NCBI GenBank assembly: GCA_905480195.1
Contig: CAJQPN010000020.1
Location: 1 to 64,000 of the forward strand
DNA length: 64,000 bases
Direction of reading: 5' to 3'
Source: an uncultured Acidimicrobiales bacterium
GTDB lineage: Bacteria; Actinomycetota; Acidimicrobiia; Acidimicrobiales; Aldehydirespiratoraceae
A model generated the notes under the pieces. The model made no database searches and was not told where the DNA came from. It saw only the letters and a program-made list of their open reading frames with translations. Below, piece after piece: positions 35,352-42,798 of this stretch. How positions within the stretch are numbered: position 1 is the stretch's first letter; each line of letters begins with the position of its first letter. Both the position numbers and the translations under genes were made by a program.

Positions 35352-35379
35352 TTGACAGCGAACAGGTGTTCGGTATTGA
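35352..35379 (+). promoter_or_regulatory. Promoter of the LysM gene, overlapped by LexA box 1
   Basis: A perfect -35 TTGACA (35352-35357) and a -10 TATTGA (35374-35379), 16 bp apart. LexA box 1 (35359-35372) fills the spacer, and box 2 covers the expected transcription start. Confidence 0.75.
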
Positions 35380-35428
35380 ATATCCGAACGAGCGTTCGCC
35401 GCACATATGTTCGCCAAACATTCGTTCG
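35359..35428. promoter_or_regulatory. Cluster of four LexA boxes between lexA and the LysM gene
   Basis: Box 1 CGAACAGGTGTTCG (35359-35372) and box 2 CGAACGAGCGTTCG (35385-35398) are perfect. Box 3 CGCACATATGTTCG (35400-35413) has one mismatch. Box 4 (35415-35428, CGAACGAATGTTTG on the minus strand) also has one. Start-to-start distances are 26, 15 and 15 bp. Confidence 0.88.
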
Positions 35429-35435
35429 GCGTCAA
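35407..35435 (-). promoter_or_regulatory. lexA promoter, overlapped by LexA boxes 3 and 4
   Basis: On the minus strand, -35 TTGACG (35435-35430) and -10 GAACAT (35412-35407), 17 bp apart. Box 4 lies in the spacer and box 3 on the -10. Confidence 0.6.
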
Positions 35436-35519
35436 GTACCTGGAAGAACAATCTTCCTGGCGAAGGCTCTGGTCGGATCGCTTCGATCCGTGTCACACCC
35501 CCTCAGCAGACTGATATCC

Positions 35520-35987
35520 ATGACCGCAGCCTTCGCCCCCGCTCCACAGACCACCTTCGTGCCCCGCACGCTTGCGCTCGTCCCCGAGCCTGCTCCAACC
35601 GGCGGAATTCCTTCAATCCATGTCTCTCCCGGTCCGAGCGCCGGCTCGGCTGTCTCGCTCGCCACTGTCCACCACCTGCCGGTGCGGCCGTCTCCTGCGG
35701 TCTACCGTCGCCGCCGTCTGCTTGCGCTTTCGATCGCACTCGGCATAGTCCTGGGTGTCGCCTCGTTCGTGCAGCGAGCTGAAGCGACCCCCACCGCCGA
35801 GGGGCAGCTCGCAGATTCGATCACGATTGTCGTGCAACCCGGCGACACGCTGTGGGGTATCGCCTCCACCCTCGATCCCGACGGTGATCCTCGTCGCCTC
35901 GTGGATGAACTCGAGCAGATCGCCGGTAACGGTGTGCTCCAACCAGGTCAGCAACTTCTCATTCCCCGCCACGTCATCGGGAGCTGA
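35520..35987 (+). CDS. LysM-domain membrane protein, candidate SOS cell-division inhibitor
   Basis: 155-residue protein: a proline-rich cytosolic N-terminus (1-62), a basic RRRR stretch then one membrane helix (about 67-84), and an extracytoplasmic LysM domain (101-149, beginning TIVVQPGDTLWGIAS). LysM binds peptidoglycan. The gene is divergent from lexA and has a promoter covered by LexA boxes, the same genetic position and build as Bacillus YneA and mycobacterial Rv2719c, which block division during DNA damage. The function is inferred from that context. It has an about 130-nt leader sharing GTGTCACACCC (35490-35500) with the recA leader. Confidence 0.85.
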   Translation: MTAAFAPAPQTTFVPRTLALVPEPAPTGGIPSIHVSPGPSAGSAVSLATVHHLPVRPSPAVYRRRRLLALSIALGIVLGVASFVQRAEATPTAEGQLADSITIVVQPGDTLWGIASTLDPDGDPRRLVDELEQIAGNGVLQPGQQLLIPRHVIGS

Positions 35988-35998
35988 GGCCGTTGCAC

Positions 35999-36748
35999 TC
36001 AGCGACGGATGTAGCGCGCGAAGAGCGTGTTCTCGTGCTCGAGAAGCCGGTCGAGTCGCATCTCTTGGTTGATTCCAGGGGTTGCGCGGTGGGCGATCCG
36101 TGCACTGCTGCCGCTCACCAGATTGGGTGAAACCGACAAACAGAGCTCGTCGACCAGCCCGGCATCGAAGAGTTGACCGTTGAACGATGGTCCACCCTCG
36201 ACCAGCACGACTCGTGCGCCGCGCCTTGCGAGCTCCTCGATTACCGCACCGGGGGAAGGACGATCGCCGGCAAGGTGAGCCCACTCGGCTCGATCACCGA
36301 TCCTGGCCACCGATTCGGCAGGTGGTGCATGGCCGGTGAGTACCAGTGGCAGTTCATCGTCGGGATCCTGGTCGGCGAAAAGCGGTAGATCGGAATGAAG
36401 ATCGACCGACGCGGTCACGACGGCGAGTCGTGCCACCGGTGACCTCCCCGTCGCTCGCCGCACGGCTGCCACCTCAGGGTTCGGTCGGGGTATGCGGTAC
36501 CGCTCGCTCCGAACCGTGCCGGCCGCTGCGACGATCCAGTCGCAGCTGGCCCGAATGGCACGAAACGTTTGGCGGTCTCCGTCGCCACCCAACCCGCCGC
36601 TCCTGCCATCGACCGTGGAACCGCCGTCGGCGCTGGTCACCATGTTCACCATGATCCATGGCCGAGTGGCTGTCCCTGGACGTTCATCGAACGGATACAG
36701 CGTCATCGGGTCGATGTTTTCGACCGGGTCGGGCAGGAGCTGTCTCAT
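35999..36748 (-). CDS. RibD C-terminal-like (dihydrofolate reductase fold) reductase
   Basis: 249-residue NADPH-dependent reductase of the RibD C-terminal family, related to the riboflavin-pathway pyrimidine reductase. Marks are WIMVNMVTSADGGSTVDGRSGGLGG at the N-terminus, CDWIVAAAGTVRSERY, and the NADPH-binding VVLVEGGPSFNGQLFDAGLVDEL. There is no deaminase domain and no other rib gene nearby, so its substrate is open. The ATG at 36748 is chosen from family length and a TACGGT hexamer 8 nt upstream; an open frame 24 codons longer is ignored. It is tail to tail with the LysM gene. Confidence 0.85.
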   Translation of the reverse strand: MRQLLPDPVENIDPMTLYPFDERPGTATRPWIMVNMVTSADGGSTVDGRSGGLGGDGDRQTFRAIRASCDWIVAAAGTVRSERYRIPRPNPEVAAVRRATGRSPVARLAVVTASVDLHSDLPLFADQDPDDELPLVLTGHAPPAESVARIGDRAEWAHLAGDRPSPGAVIEELARRGARVVLVEGGPSFNGQLFDAGLVDELCLSVSPNLVSGSSARIAHRATPGINQEMRLDRLLEHENTLFARYIRR

Positions 36749-36756
36749 GAAGGGAG

Positions 36757-36762
36757 ACCGTA
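36757..36762 (-). promoter_or_regulatory. -10-like hexamer for the RibD-like reductase gene
   Basis: TACGGT on the minus strand, 8 nt before the ATG at 36748. Confidence 0.4.
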
Positions 36763-36784
36763 TCGCCTCTGCATTGAGGACAAC

Positions 36785-36849
36785 TGTGGAGAACCCTGGC
36801 GAAATCCCCGCAGAATCCACATGCAGTCCCCTTTTCGTTCACATGCAGT
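36785..36849 (+). promoter_or_regulatory. Repeat-rich region upstream of the nrdJ promoter
   Basis: TGTGGAGAACCCTG (36785-36798) differs by one base from TGTGGAAAACCCTG in the lexA leader. Then CACATGCAGT occurs twice as a direct repeat at 36818-36827 and 36840-36849, starts 22 bp apart (two helical turns). The second copy lies between the likely -35 and -10 of nrdJ. Confidence 0.5.
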
Positions 36850-36855
36850 AGTCCG

Positions 36856-36861
36856 TAGATT
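36856..36861 (+). promoter_or_regulatory. Candidate -10 element of nrdJ
   Basis: TAGATT, with the expected start near 36868, exactly where the long leader helix begins. The -35 is weak (TTTCGT region, 36833-36838). Confidence 0.4.
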
Positions 36862-36868
36862 GAAAGTC

Positions 36869-37113
36869 GCTGTGGCGGACGGATTGCCTCTGGATGGTGG
36901 TGGTCAAGTCGTCTCGGTGAGTCGAAGGGCGCCTTGGGGCCCTGCGCCAAGGGGGGTGTGGGGATGTCGCTTTCATGTGAACCCTTTACCCGGAGGGATC
37001 CGACCGCCACAGCCATCTCGTCAACCCGGAGAGGGATCAAACGTCGCTCGAACGGTCATCGCCCGCACCGAGGCGGTGAAATCTCAGTAGGGTCGAGATC
37101 CTCGAAATCCCTC
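36869..37113 (+). ncRNA. Structured nrdJ leader, riboswitch-like candidate
   Basis: GCTGTGGCGG (36869-36878) is exactly complementary to CCGCCACAGC (37004-37013). After one A-A mismatch, CGGAT (36880-36884) pairs with ATCCG (36998-37002). This closes about 113 nt holding further GC hairpins (CCTTGG/CCAAGG at 36932-36937 and 36947-36952, or GGCGC/GCGCC). Downstream are CACCG/CGGTG (37066-37078) and AGGGTCGAG/CTCGAaatCCCT (37089-37112), the latter 6 nt before the GGAGAAAGG ribosome site. GAGGGATC occurs twice (36993-37000 and 37031-37038) and can pair with the site at 37107-37113. The ligand, if any, is unknown. Confidence 0.6.
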
Positions 37114-37118
37114 AACTT

Positions 37119-37127
37119 GGAGAAAGG
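37119..37127 (+). promoter_or_regulatory. nrdJ ribosome binding site
   Basis: GGAGAAAGG, ending 9 nt before the ATG; strong and close to the leader hairpin at 37089-37112. Confidence 0.75.
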
Positions 37128-37136
37128 CCAGTCGCC

Positions 37137-39983
37137 ATGGCGATCGCTCCGCAGCACACCGGCCTCGGATTGAGTCGCCGGTTCACGTCGGCCGCTTGCG
37201 ATCCCTACGACGACGTCACGTGGGAACGCCGCGACGCCCGACTGACCGACTACCGCGACGGATCGATTGCGTTCGAACAGCTCGCCGTCGAAGTACCGGC
37301 CGGTTGGTCGCAGAATGCAACCAACATTTTGGCCCAGAAGTACTTGAGAGGATCACTCGGCATGCCCGAGCGCGAAGACTCCCTCCGGCAGGTGATCGAC
37401 CGCATCGTCGGCGCAATCACTGATTGGGGAAGCCGCGACGGTTACTTCGTCGATGGGGCGGAAGCCGAGACGTTTCGGGCCGAGTTGACCCATCTGCTGA
37501 CCACGCAGAAAGTCGCCTTCAACTCTCCGGTGTGGTTCAACATCGGCGTAGAAGGTGTTCCCCAACAGGCATCGGCCTGTTTCATCTTGAGCGTCGATGA
37601 CCACATGGACTCGATTCTTAACTGGTACGCCGAGGAGGGCCGCATCTTCAAGGGCGGCTCCGGTGCGGGCGTCAACTTGTCGAATATCCGCTCGAGCAAG
37701 GAGCCGCTCGAGGGTGGCGGGACCGCAAGTGGCCCGGTCAGCTTCATGCGTGGTGCAGACGCATCTGCGGGCACCATCAAGTCGGGGGGCAAGACCCGTC
37801 GCGCTGCGAAGATGGTCATTCTCGACGCCGACCACCCAGATATCGAGGAGTTCATTTGGTGCAAGGCACTCGAGGAGCGCAAAGCGAGGGCCCTCGAGGC
37901 TGCTGGCTTCGACATGAGCCTCGATGGCGCCGACATTCACTCCATCCAGTACCAGAACGCCAACAACTCGGTCCGAGTCACTGACGAGTTCATGCAGGCC
38001 GTGGTCGACGATGCCGACTGGGCACTCGTCGCCCGCACCTCGGGTGAGATGATCGAGATCGTCAAGGCCCGAGACCTGTTCCGTCAGATTGCCCAGGCTT
38101 CGTGGGAGTGCGCCGACCCAGGTGTGCAGTTCGCCACCACGATCAACCACTGGCATACCGCCGCCAACACCGGTCCGATCAACGCCAGCAACCCTTGCTC
38201 GGAGTATGTCCATCTCGACGACTCCGCGTGCAATCTGGCGTCGCTCAACCTTCTGGCATTCCTCACCGGTGAAGACGTCGACGGGTTCGACATCGATGGG
38301 TTCATGCACGCGGTGCGGATCGTGTTCACGGCACAGGAGATCCTGGTTGGCAACGCCGACTACCCGACGCAACAGATCGCCGAGACCACCCGGGCATTTC
38401 GTCAACTCGGCCTCGGCTACGCCAACCTCGGCGCGCTGCTGATGGCACTCGGTTTGCCCTACGACAGCGATACTGGCCGTGCAGTGGCGGCTGGCATCAC
38501 GGCGCTCATGACCGGTGAGGCGTACCGCACATCGACCAAGCTCGCCGCTCGCATGGGCCCGTTCGTCGGCTTCCACGCCAATCGCGAGCCGATGCTCAAG
38601 GTGCTCGACCAGCATCGGGGCGCTGCCGCTGAGATCGACGAGGAGTTGGCGCCTCCACTGATTCTCGACGCAGCCCGCCAGGCGTGGGACGAGGCCTGCG
38701 AAAACGCCCAGATCTACGGAGTACGCAACGCTCAGGCCACGGTGCTGGCGCCCACCGGCACCATCGGCTTGCTCATGGACTGTGACACCACGGGTATCGA
38801 ACCCGACCTCGGCCTGGTCAAGTTCAAGCGCCTGGTCGGCGGTGGAACGATGAGCTTCGTCAACCAAACCGTGCCCCGAGCCCTGCGCACCCTCGGCTAC
38901 GGGCCCGACGCGATCACAGCGATCGTGGAACATATCGATGAGCACCAGACGGTGCTCGGCGCGCCAGGCCTACGGCGTGAACACGTCGCCGTGTTCGCCT
39001 GCAGCCTGGGCGAGAACCCGATCCATTACCTCGGGCACGTGAAGATGATGGGGGCTGTCCAGCCGTTCCTGTCCGGTGCCATTTCCAAGACGGTCAACAT
39101 GCCCGAGGAGGCCTCGGTCGAGGAGATCGAACTCCTGCTCATCGAATCGTGGCGCCTCGGCCTCAAGGCAGTTGCGCTCTACCGCGACAATTGCAAGGTC
39201 GCACAGCCCATGTCAGCCGGAACCGACGACTCGACGTCAACCGATGGTGATGCGAGTGCGGCCGAAGCGGTTGCACGGGTTGTCGAAAAAATCATCACCC
39301 AGCCGGTGCGCGAAAAGCTTCCGCGGAGCCGCTCCAGTCGGACCTTTGAGTTCCGGGTGGCTGATTGCAAGGGTTTCGTCACCGTGGGCGAGTACGACGA
39401 CGGCCGTCCCGGCGAGATCTTCGTGCGGGTATCCAAGCAGGGTTCCACGCTGGCCGGCATCGTCGACGCCTTCGCAGTCTCGCTCAGCCACGGCCTGCAG
39501 TACGGCGTTCCGCTCTCGGCGTTTGTCGAGGCATTCGTCGGGATGCGTTTCGAGCCGGCGGGTATGACCGACGATCCCGAGCTCCGGATCGCCACCAGCC
39601 TGATGGACTACTTGTTCCGCAAGCTGGCGATCATGTATCTCGACTTCGAAGAGCGTGCTGCGCTCGGCATCCTCTCGACCGACGAGCGCACCGAGCCGAC
39701 GTTGCCCGGGGTGGTCGAACAGGTCACCGAAACCGTGCAGGGGTCCGACCTGGCTCCCGATCCCCCGTCGGTTCCATCGTCGAGTGTCCTGCTGGAGCAA
39801 CTCGAGATCGGGTCCGGTGAGGCGCCGATCGAACCAAGCGCCAAAGATCGAGCGGCGGCGCACCCGACACCGCGCGGGTCGGCAGCTGACGCCCCATTCT
39901 GCATGACGTGTGGGGTGCCGATGCGGCGAGCGGGTGCGTGCTTTGTCTGTTCCGACTGTGGCACCACCAGCGGCTGCAGCTGA
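37137..39983 (+). CDS. nrdJ: Vitamin B12-dependent (class II) ribonucleotide reductase
   Basis: 948-residue enzyme that reduces ribonucleotides to deoxyribonucleotides with adenosylcobalamin. Conserved blocks are NSPVWFNIG and QQASACFILSVDD (first redox Cys), GSGAGVNLSNIRSS, GTIKSGGKTRRAAKMVILD, and the active-site loop ASNPCSEYVHLDDSACNLASLNL with the N-x-C-x-E triad. LAPTGTIGLLMDCDTTGIEP follows. The C-terminal tail holds a zinc-ribbon-like C-M-T-C and C-F-V-C-S-D-C, then the terminal SGCS, likely the redox-shuttling cysteines. The leader is long and structured. No nrdR is seen nearby. Confidence 0.97.
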   Translation: MAIAPQHTGLGLSRRFTSAACDPYDDVTWERRDARLTDYRDGSIAFEQLAVEVPAGWSQNATNILAQKYLRGSLGMPEREDSLRQVIDRIVGAITDWGSRDGYFVDGAEAETFRAELTHLLTTQKVAFNSPVWFNIGVEGVPQQASACFILSVDDHMDSILNWYAEEGRIFKGGSGAGVNLSNIRSSKEPLEGGGTASGPVSFMRGADASAGTIKSGGKTRRAAKMVILDADHPDIEEFIWCKALEERKARALEAAGFDMSLDGADIHSIQYQNANNSVRVTDEFMQAVVDDADWALVARTSGEMIEIVKARDLFRQIAQASWECADPGVQFATTINHWHTAANTGPINASNPCSEYVHLDDSACNLASLNLLAFLTGEDVDGFDIDGFMHAVRIVFTAQEILVGNADYPTQQIAETTRAFRQLGLGYANLGALLMALGLPYDSDTGRAVAAGITALMTGEAYRTSTKLAARMGPFVGFHANREPMLKVLDQHRGAAAEIDEELAPPLILDAARQAWDEACENAQIYGVRNAQATVLAPTGTIGLLMDCDTTGIEPDLGLVKFKRLVGGGTMSFVNQTVPRALRTLGYGPDAITAIVEHIDEHQTVLGAPGLRREHVAVFACSLGENPIHYLGHVKMMGAVQPFLSGAISKTVNMPEEASVEEIELLLIESWRLGLKAVALYRDNCKVAQPMSAGTDDSTSTDGDASAAEAVARVVEKIITQPVREKLPRSRSSRTFEFRVADCKGFVTVGEYDDGRPGEIFVRVSKQGSTLAGIVDAFAVSLSHGLQYGVPLSAFVEAFVGMRFEPAGMTDDPELRIATSLMDYLFRKLAIMYLDFEERAALGILSTDERTEPTLPGVVEQVTETVQGSDLAPDPPSVPSSSVLLEQLEIGSGEAPIEPSAKDRAAAHPTPRGSAADAPFCMTCGVPMRRAGACFVCSDCGTTSGCS

Positions 39984-40111
39984 ATCGTCTTGCGGCGAGT
40001 TCGCTCATCGTCTGGATCAGCGCGATTGCAGAGGCGGTCTGACGGCGAGAGTGGAACGTGTGAATCGCTGATGGTTGCGACCGGTGTGACCCTCTAGGAC
40101 ATACTCGCCCC
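39984..40111. promoter_or_regulatory. nrdJ-alkylsulfatase gap
   Basis: 128 bp without a gene. CATACT (40100-40105) lies 6 nt before the next ATG and is a -10 candidate for leaderless transcription. No clear terminator for nrdJ was found. Confidence 0.4.
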
Positions 40112-42010
40112 ATGACTGAAACCGATCCGCGCTCGGCGAAGCCGGCTACAAATCACACCGTCACCGTCAATGCCGCGCATGGCGCTGCGTTGAAGTTGGA
40201 CGACGACTGGGAGCGGGCGACCCGAGGCTTGGTTGCACAACACGAGACGGGCGAGATCGAGGGCCCTTTCGGGCTCGCCTGGGACGTCAAGGACTACGAC
40301 TTTCTTCGCGAGCGAGAGCAAGCGCCCGATTCGGTGCACCCGAGTCTGTGGCGTCATGGCCGTCACAACGCGATCCACGGCCTGTTCGAGGTGGCCGACG
40401 GCGTCTGGCAAGCGCGTGGCTACGACATCTCGAACATCACGTTCATCAAGGGTGACGACGGCTGGGTCGTGATCGATCCGTTGACCACTGCGTTCACGGC
40501 GAAAGCGTGTCTCGACCTTGCCAACGCAACGCTCGGTGAGCGTCGCGTCACCACAGTGCTGTACACGCACAGCCATGTCGACCACTACGGCGGCATTCTC
40601 GGCGTGGTCGACAAGGCCGATGTCGACAGGGGTGACGTGCGGATCCTTGCGCCCGAGGGGTTCATGCGAGAGGCAGTTGCCGAGAACTTGATTGCCGGAC
40701 CAGCGATGGCGCGCCGGGCCTTCTACCAGTTCGGCACGCTGCTGCCGATGGGACCGTACGGCCATGTCGACAGTGGTCTCGGCAAGGGCATCCCGCGCGC
40801 GGCCCCGGACCTGATCGCGCCAACCGAGGAGATCAACCTCACAGGGACCGAGCTGATGCTCGACGGCGTGCGTGTCGTTTTCCAGAACACACCCGGCACC
40901 GAAGCTCCGGCTGAGATGAACTTCATGTTCCCGGACCTCGGTGCGTTGTGCATCGCAGAAAACTGCACCCACACGATGCACAACGCTTTGCCGTTCCGTG
41001 GCGCCCAAGCCCGCGACACGCTGAGTTGGAGCAAGTACATCCAAGAAGCGCTCGATTTGTTCGGCGGAGACACGGACGTCATGTTCTCCACCCACAACTG
41101 GCCGCGTTTCGGGCACGACGACGCTGTCCGCTATCTCGAGCTTCAGCGCGACATGTATCGCTGGCTGCACGATCAGACGATGCGGCGCGCGAATCATGGC
41201 ATGACCATGCGCGAGATTTCCGAAGATCTCGTCCAGCCGGAATGCTTCCTGACCCAGAGCCATACGCGGGGTTACTACGGCACGGTGAGTCACAACGCGA
41301 AGGCGATCTACCAGCGCTACCTCGGCTGGTACGACGGCAATCCGGCAAACCTCAACCCCCACCCGCCCGAGGAGAGCGCAGCTCGCTATGTGGAGGCGAT
41401 GGGCGGGCGAGACGCAGTGCTCGGCGAGGCGCAACGGGCCCACGACGCCGGTGACTACCGATGGGCGAGCGAGGTGCTCAACCATCTCGTGTTTGCCGAT
41501 CCCGAGTTCGAGGCGGGTCGTCTGCTGCAGGCCGACACCTTCGAGCAGATGGGCTACCAGTCGGAGTCAGGGCCGTGGCGCGACTCGTATCTGATGGGGG
41601 CGATGGAGCTGCGGACCGCCAGTAAAGGGCTCGGCGTGGGCGGCGGCCGCTCGATCACCGATCAGCTTGATGTCGGCATGCTCGTCGAGCTCATCGGTGT
41701 GCGACTGCAATCTGAGAAGGTCGAGGGTGTGGCCTTCGAGATCAACTGGCACTTCACCGACGTCGACGAACACCACGCGATCGGACTCGACAACTGCGCG
41801 ATCCACCACCGGGCTGGGGTCACCATCGACGGTGCTGAGGCTTCGCTGACGTCGACCAAGACGGACGTAGCTCGGCTGCTCAGAACCGAAATCGATGTCG
41901 ACGAGTTCCTCGCGCTCCAGAGTGTTTCGGCCGCCGGTGAAGCACATGTACGCACCCTGCTCGGAAACCTCGACACGTTCAGCGGTGTCTTCGGGGTCGC
42001 CGAGCCCTAG
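40112..42010 (+). CDS. Alkyl sulfatase of the metallo-beta-lactamase fold (SdsA/BDS1 type)
   Basis: 632-residue class III sulfatase that hydrolyses primary or secondary alkyl sulfates. The binuclear zinc motif THSHVDHYGG opens the metallo-beta-lactamase domain. TEAPAEMNFMFPDLGALCIAENCTHTMHN and MFSTHNWPRFG add the other ligands. A helical dimerisation domain follows (about 380-500), then a SCP2-like C-terminal domain (about 500-632). Unlike SdsA1, no signal peptide is seen, so it is likely cytosolic. It faces the carnitine-type cluster tail to tail with a 4-bp overlap of stops. Confidence 0.9.
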   Translation: MTETDPRSAKPATNHTVTVNAAHGAALKLDDDWERATRGLVAQHETGEIEGPFGLAWDVKDYDFLREREQAPDSVHPSLWRHGRHNAIHGLFEVADGVWQARGYDISNITFIKGDDGWVVIDPLTTAFTAKACLDLANATLGERRVTTVLYTHSHVDHYGGILGVVDKADVDRGDVRILAPEGFMREAVAENLIAGPAMARRAFYQFGTLLPMGPYGHVDSGLGKGIPRAAPDLIAPTEEINLTGTELMLDGVRVVFQNTPGTEAPAEMNFMFPDLGALCIAENCTHTMHNALPFRGAQARDTLSWSKYIQEALDLFGGDTDVMFSTHNWPRFGHDDAVRYLELQRDMYRWLHDQTMRRANHGMTMREISEDLVQPECFLTQSHTRGYYGTVSHNAKAIYQRYLGWYDGNPANLNPHPPEESAARYVEAMGGRDAVLGEAQRAHDAGDYRWASEVLNHLVFADPEFEAGRLLQADTFEQMGYQSESGPWRDSYLMGAMELRTASKGLGVGGGRSITDQLDVGMLVELIGVRLQSEKVEGVAFEINWHFTDVDEHHAIGLDNCAIHHRAGVTIDGAEASLTSTKTDVARLLRTEIDVDEFLALQSVSAAGEAHVRTLLGNLDTFSGVFGVAEP

Positions 42011-42798
42011 CGGCCCTTCCAGCGGGGCGGCCCGTCCTCGGTGCCGAAGCTGCTTGGGCCTTCGGCCGCATCCTCCGACGCCAGCATCTGTTGGTAGCTC
42101 GCCAGGTCACCGGAACGCATCGAGGTGAAGGCGTCGTCGAGAGAGCGGTGCGAGGTCGACTGGTTGATCTCCATGATCGCTCCGACGGCGAGGGGGGCTG
42201 ATGCGAGAATTCGGTCGGCCAGCTCCCGAGCGGTCTCCATGAGTTGATCGCTTGGGGCGACTGCGTTGATCAGGCCCCAGCGCAACGCTTCGTCGGCATC
42301 CAAGCGGCGCCCTGCGAAGAGGATTTCGTTGGCGATCACGGGTGGGAGTTGGCGGGGAAGGCGAATCGCACCTGCATCGGGGATGATTCCGAGCCCTGCC
42401 TCGGGCAACCAGAACCGAGCATGCTCCACCGCCACCACGAACTCGGCTGCCATAGCGATCTCGAAGCCTCCACCGACTGCCATGCCGTTGACGGCACAGA
42501 TGACTGGCTTGGTCCGGTTCGGCAGCTCCACAAATCCCCCGAAGCCACCCTCGCCGTAGTCGGCTTCGAACGCCTCTCCGTCGGCGGCGGCGTTGAGATC
42601 CCACCCTGCTGAGAAAAAGCGATCGCCGCCCCCGGTGAGGATGGCGACGCGCAACGACGGATCGTCTCGAAACTCGGCGAAGACGCGGCTCATCTCCCGG
42701 CTCGTCGCCGCGTCGATGGCGTTCGCCTTGGGGCGATCGAGGACGACCTCGAGGACGGTTCCGTCGCCGGTGATGGTGGTATGGACTGCGTCAGGCAT
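42007..42798 (-). CDS. caiD: Crotonobetainyl-CoA hydratase-like enoyl-CoA hydratase (CaiD-like)
   Basis: 263-residue crotonase-fold enzyme. It is strikingly close to E. coli CaiD by eye: VVLDRPKANAIDAATSREM, FFSAGWDLNAAADGEA, the oxyanion-hole region AVNGMAVGGGFEIAMAAEF, LPEAGLGIIPDAG, and the shared C-terminal EGPSSFGTEDGPPRWKGR. It is expected to add water to crotonobetainyl-CoA, giving L-carnitinyl-CoA. The ATG at 42798 overlaps the stop of the CoA-ligase gene by 8 bp. It is the last gene of the cluster. Confidence 0.85.
   Translation of the reverse strand: MPDAVHTTITGDGTVLEVVLDRPKANAIDAATSREMSRVFAEFRDDPSLRVAILTGGGDRFFSAGWDLNAAADGEAFEADYGEGGFGGFVELPNRTKPVICAVNGMAVGGGFEIAMAAEFVVAVEHARFWLPEAGLGIIPDAGAIRLPRQLPPVIANEILFAGRRLDADEALRWGLINAVAPSDQLMETARELADRILASAPLAVGAIMEINQSTSHRSLDDAFTSMRSGDLASYQQMLASEDAAEGPSSFGTEDGPPRWKGR

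Noticed and set aside
37004-37040. Cobalamin riboswitch signature (GCCACAG, then CCCGGAGA) in the nrdJ leader
   Set aside because: GCCACAG differs from the canonical GCCACTG, only about 13 nt separate it from the B12-box-like CCCGGAGA, and the following ACCkGCC is missing. The order relative to the closing helix is also wrong for the known aptamer.
36749-37136. NrdR boxes upstream of nrdJ
   Set aside because: No AT-rich ACnnnATAT-type palindrome was found; the direct repeat CACATGCAGT does not match.
37353-38945. 530-codon minus-strand open frame inside nrdJ
   Set aside because: Shadow frame of a high-GC gene; nrdJ on the other strand is conserved throughout.
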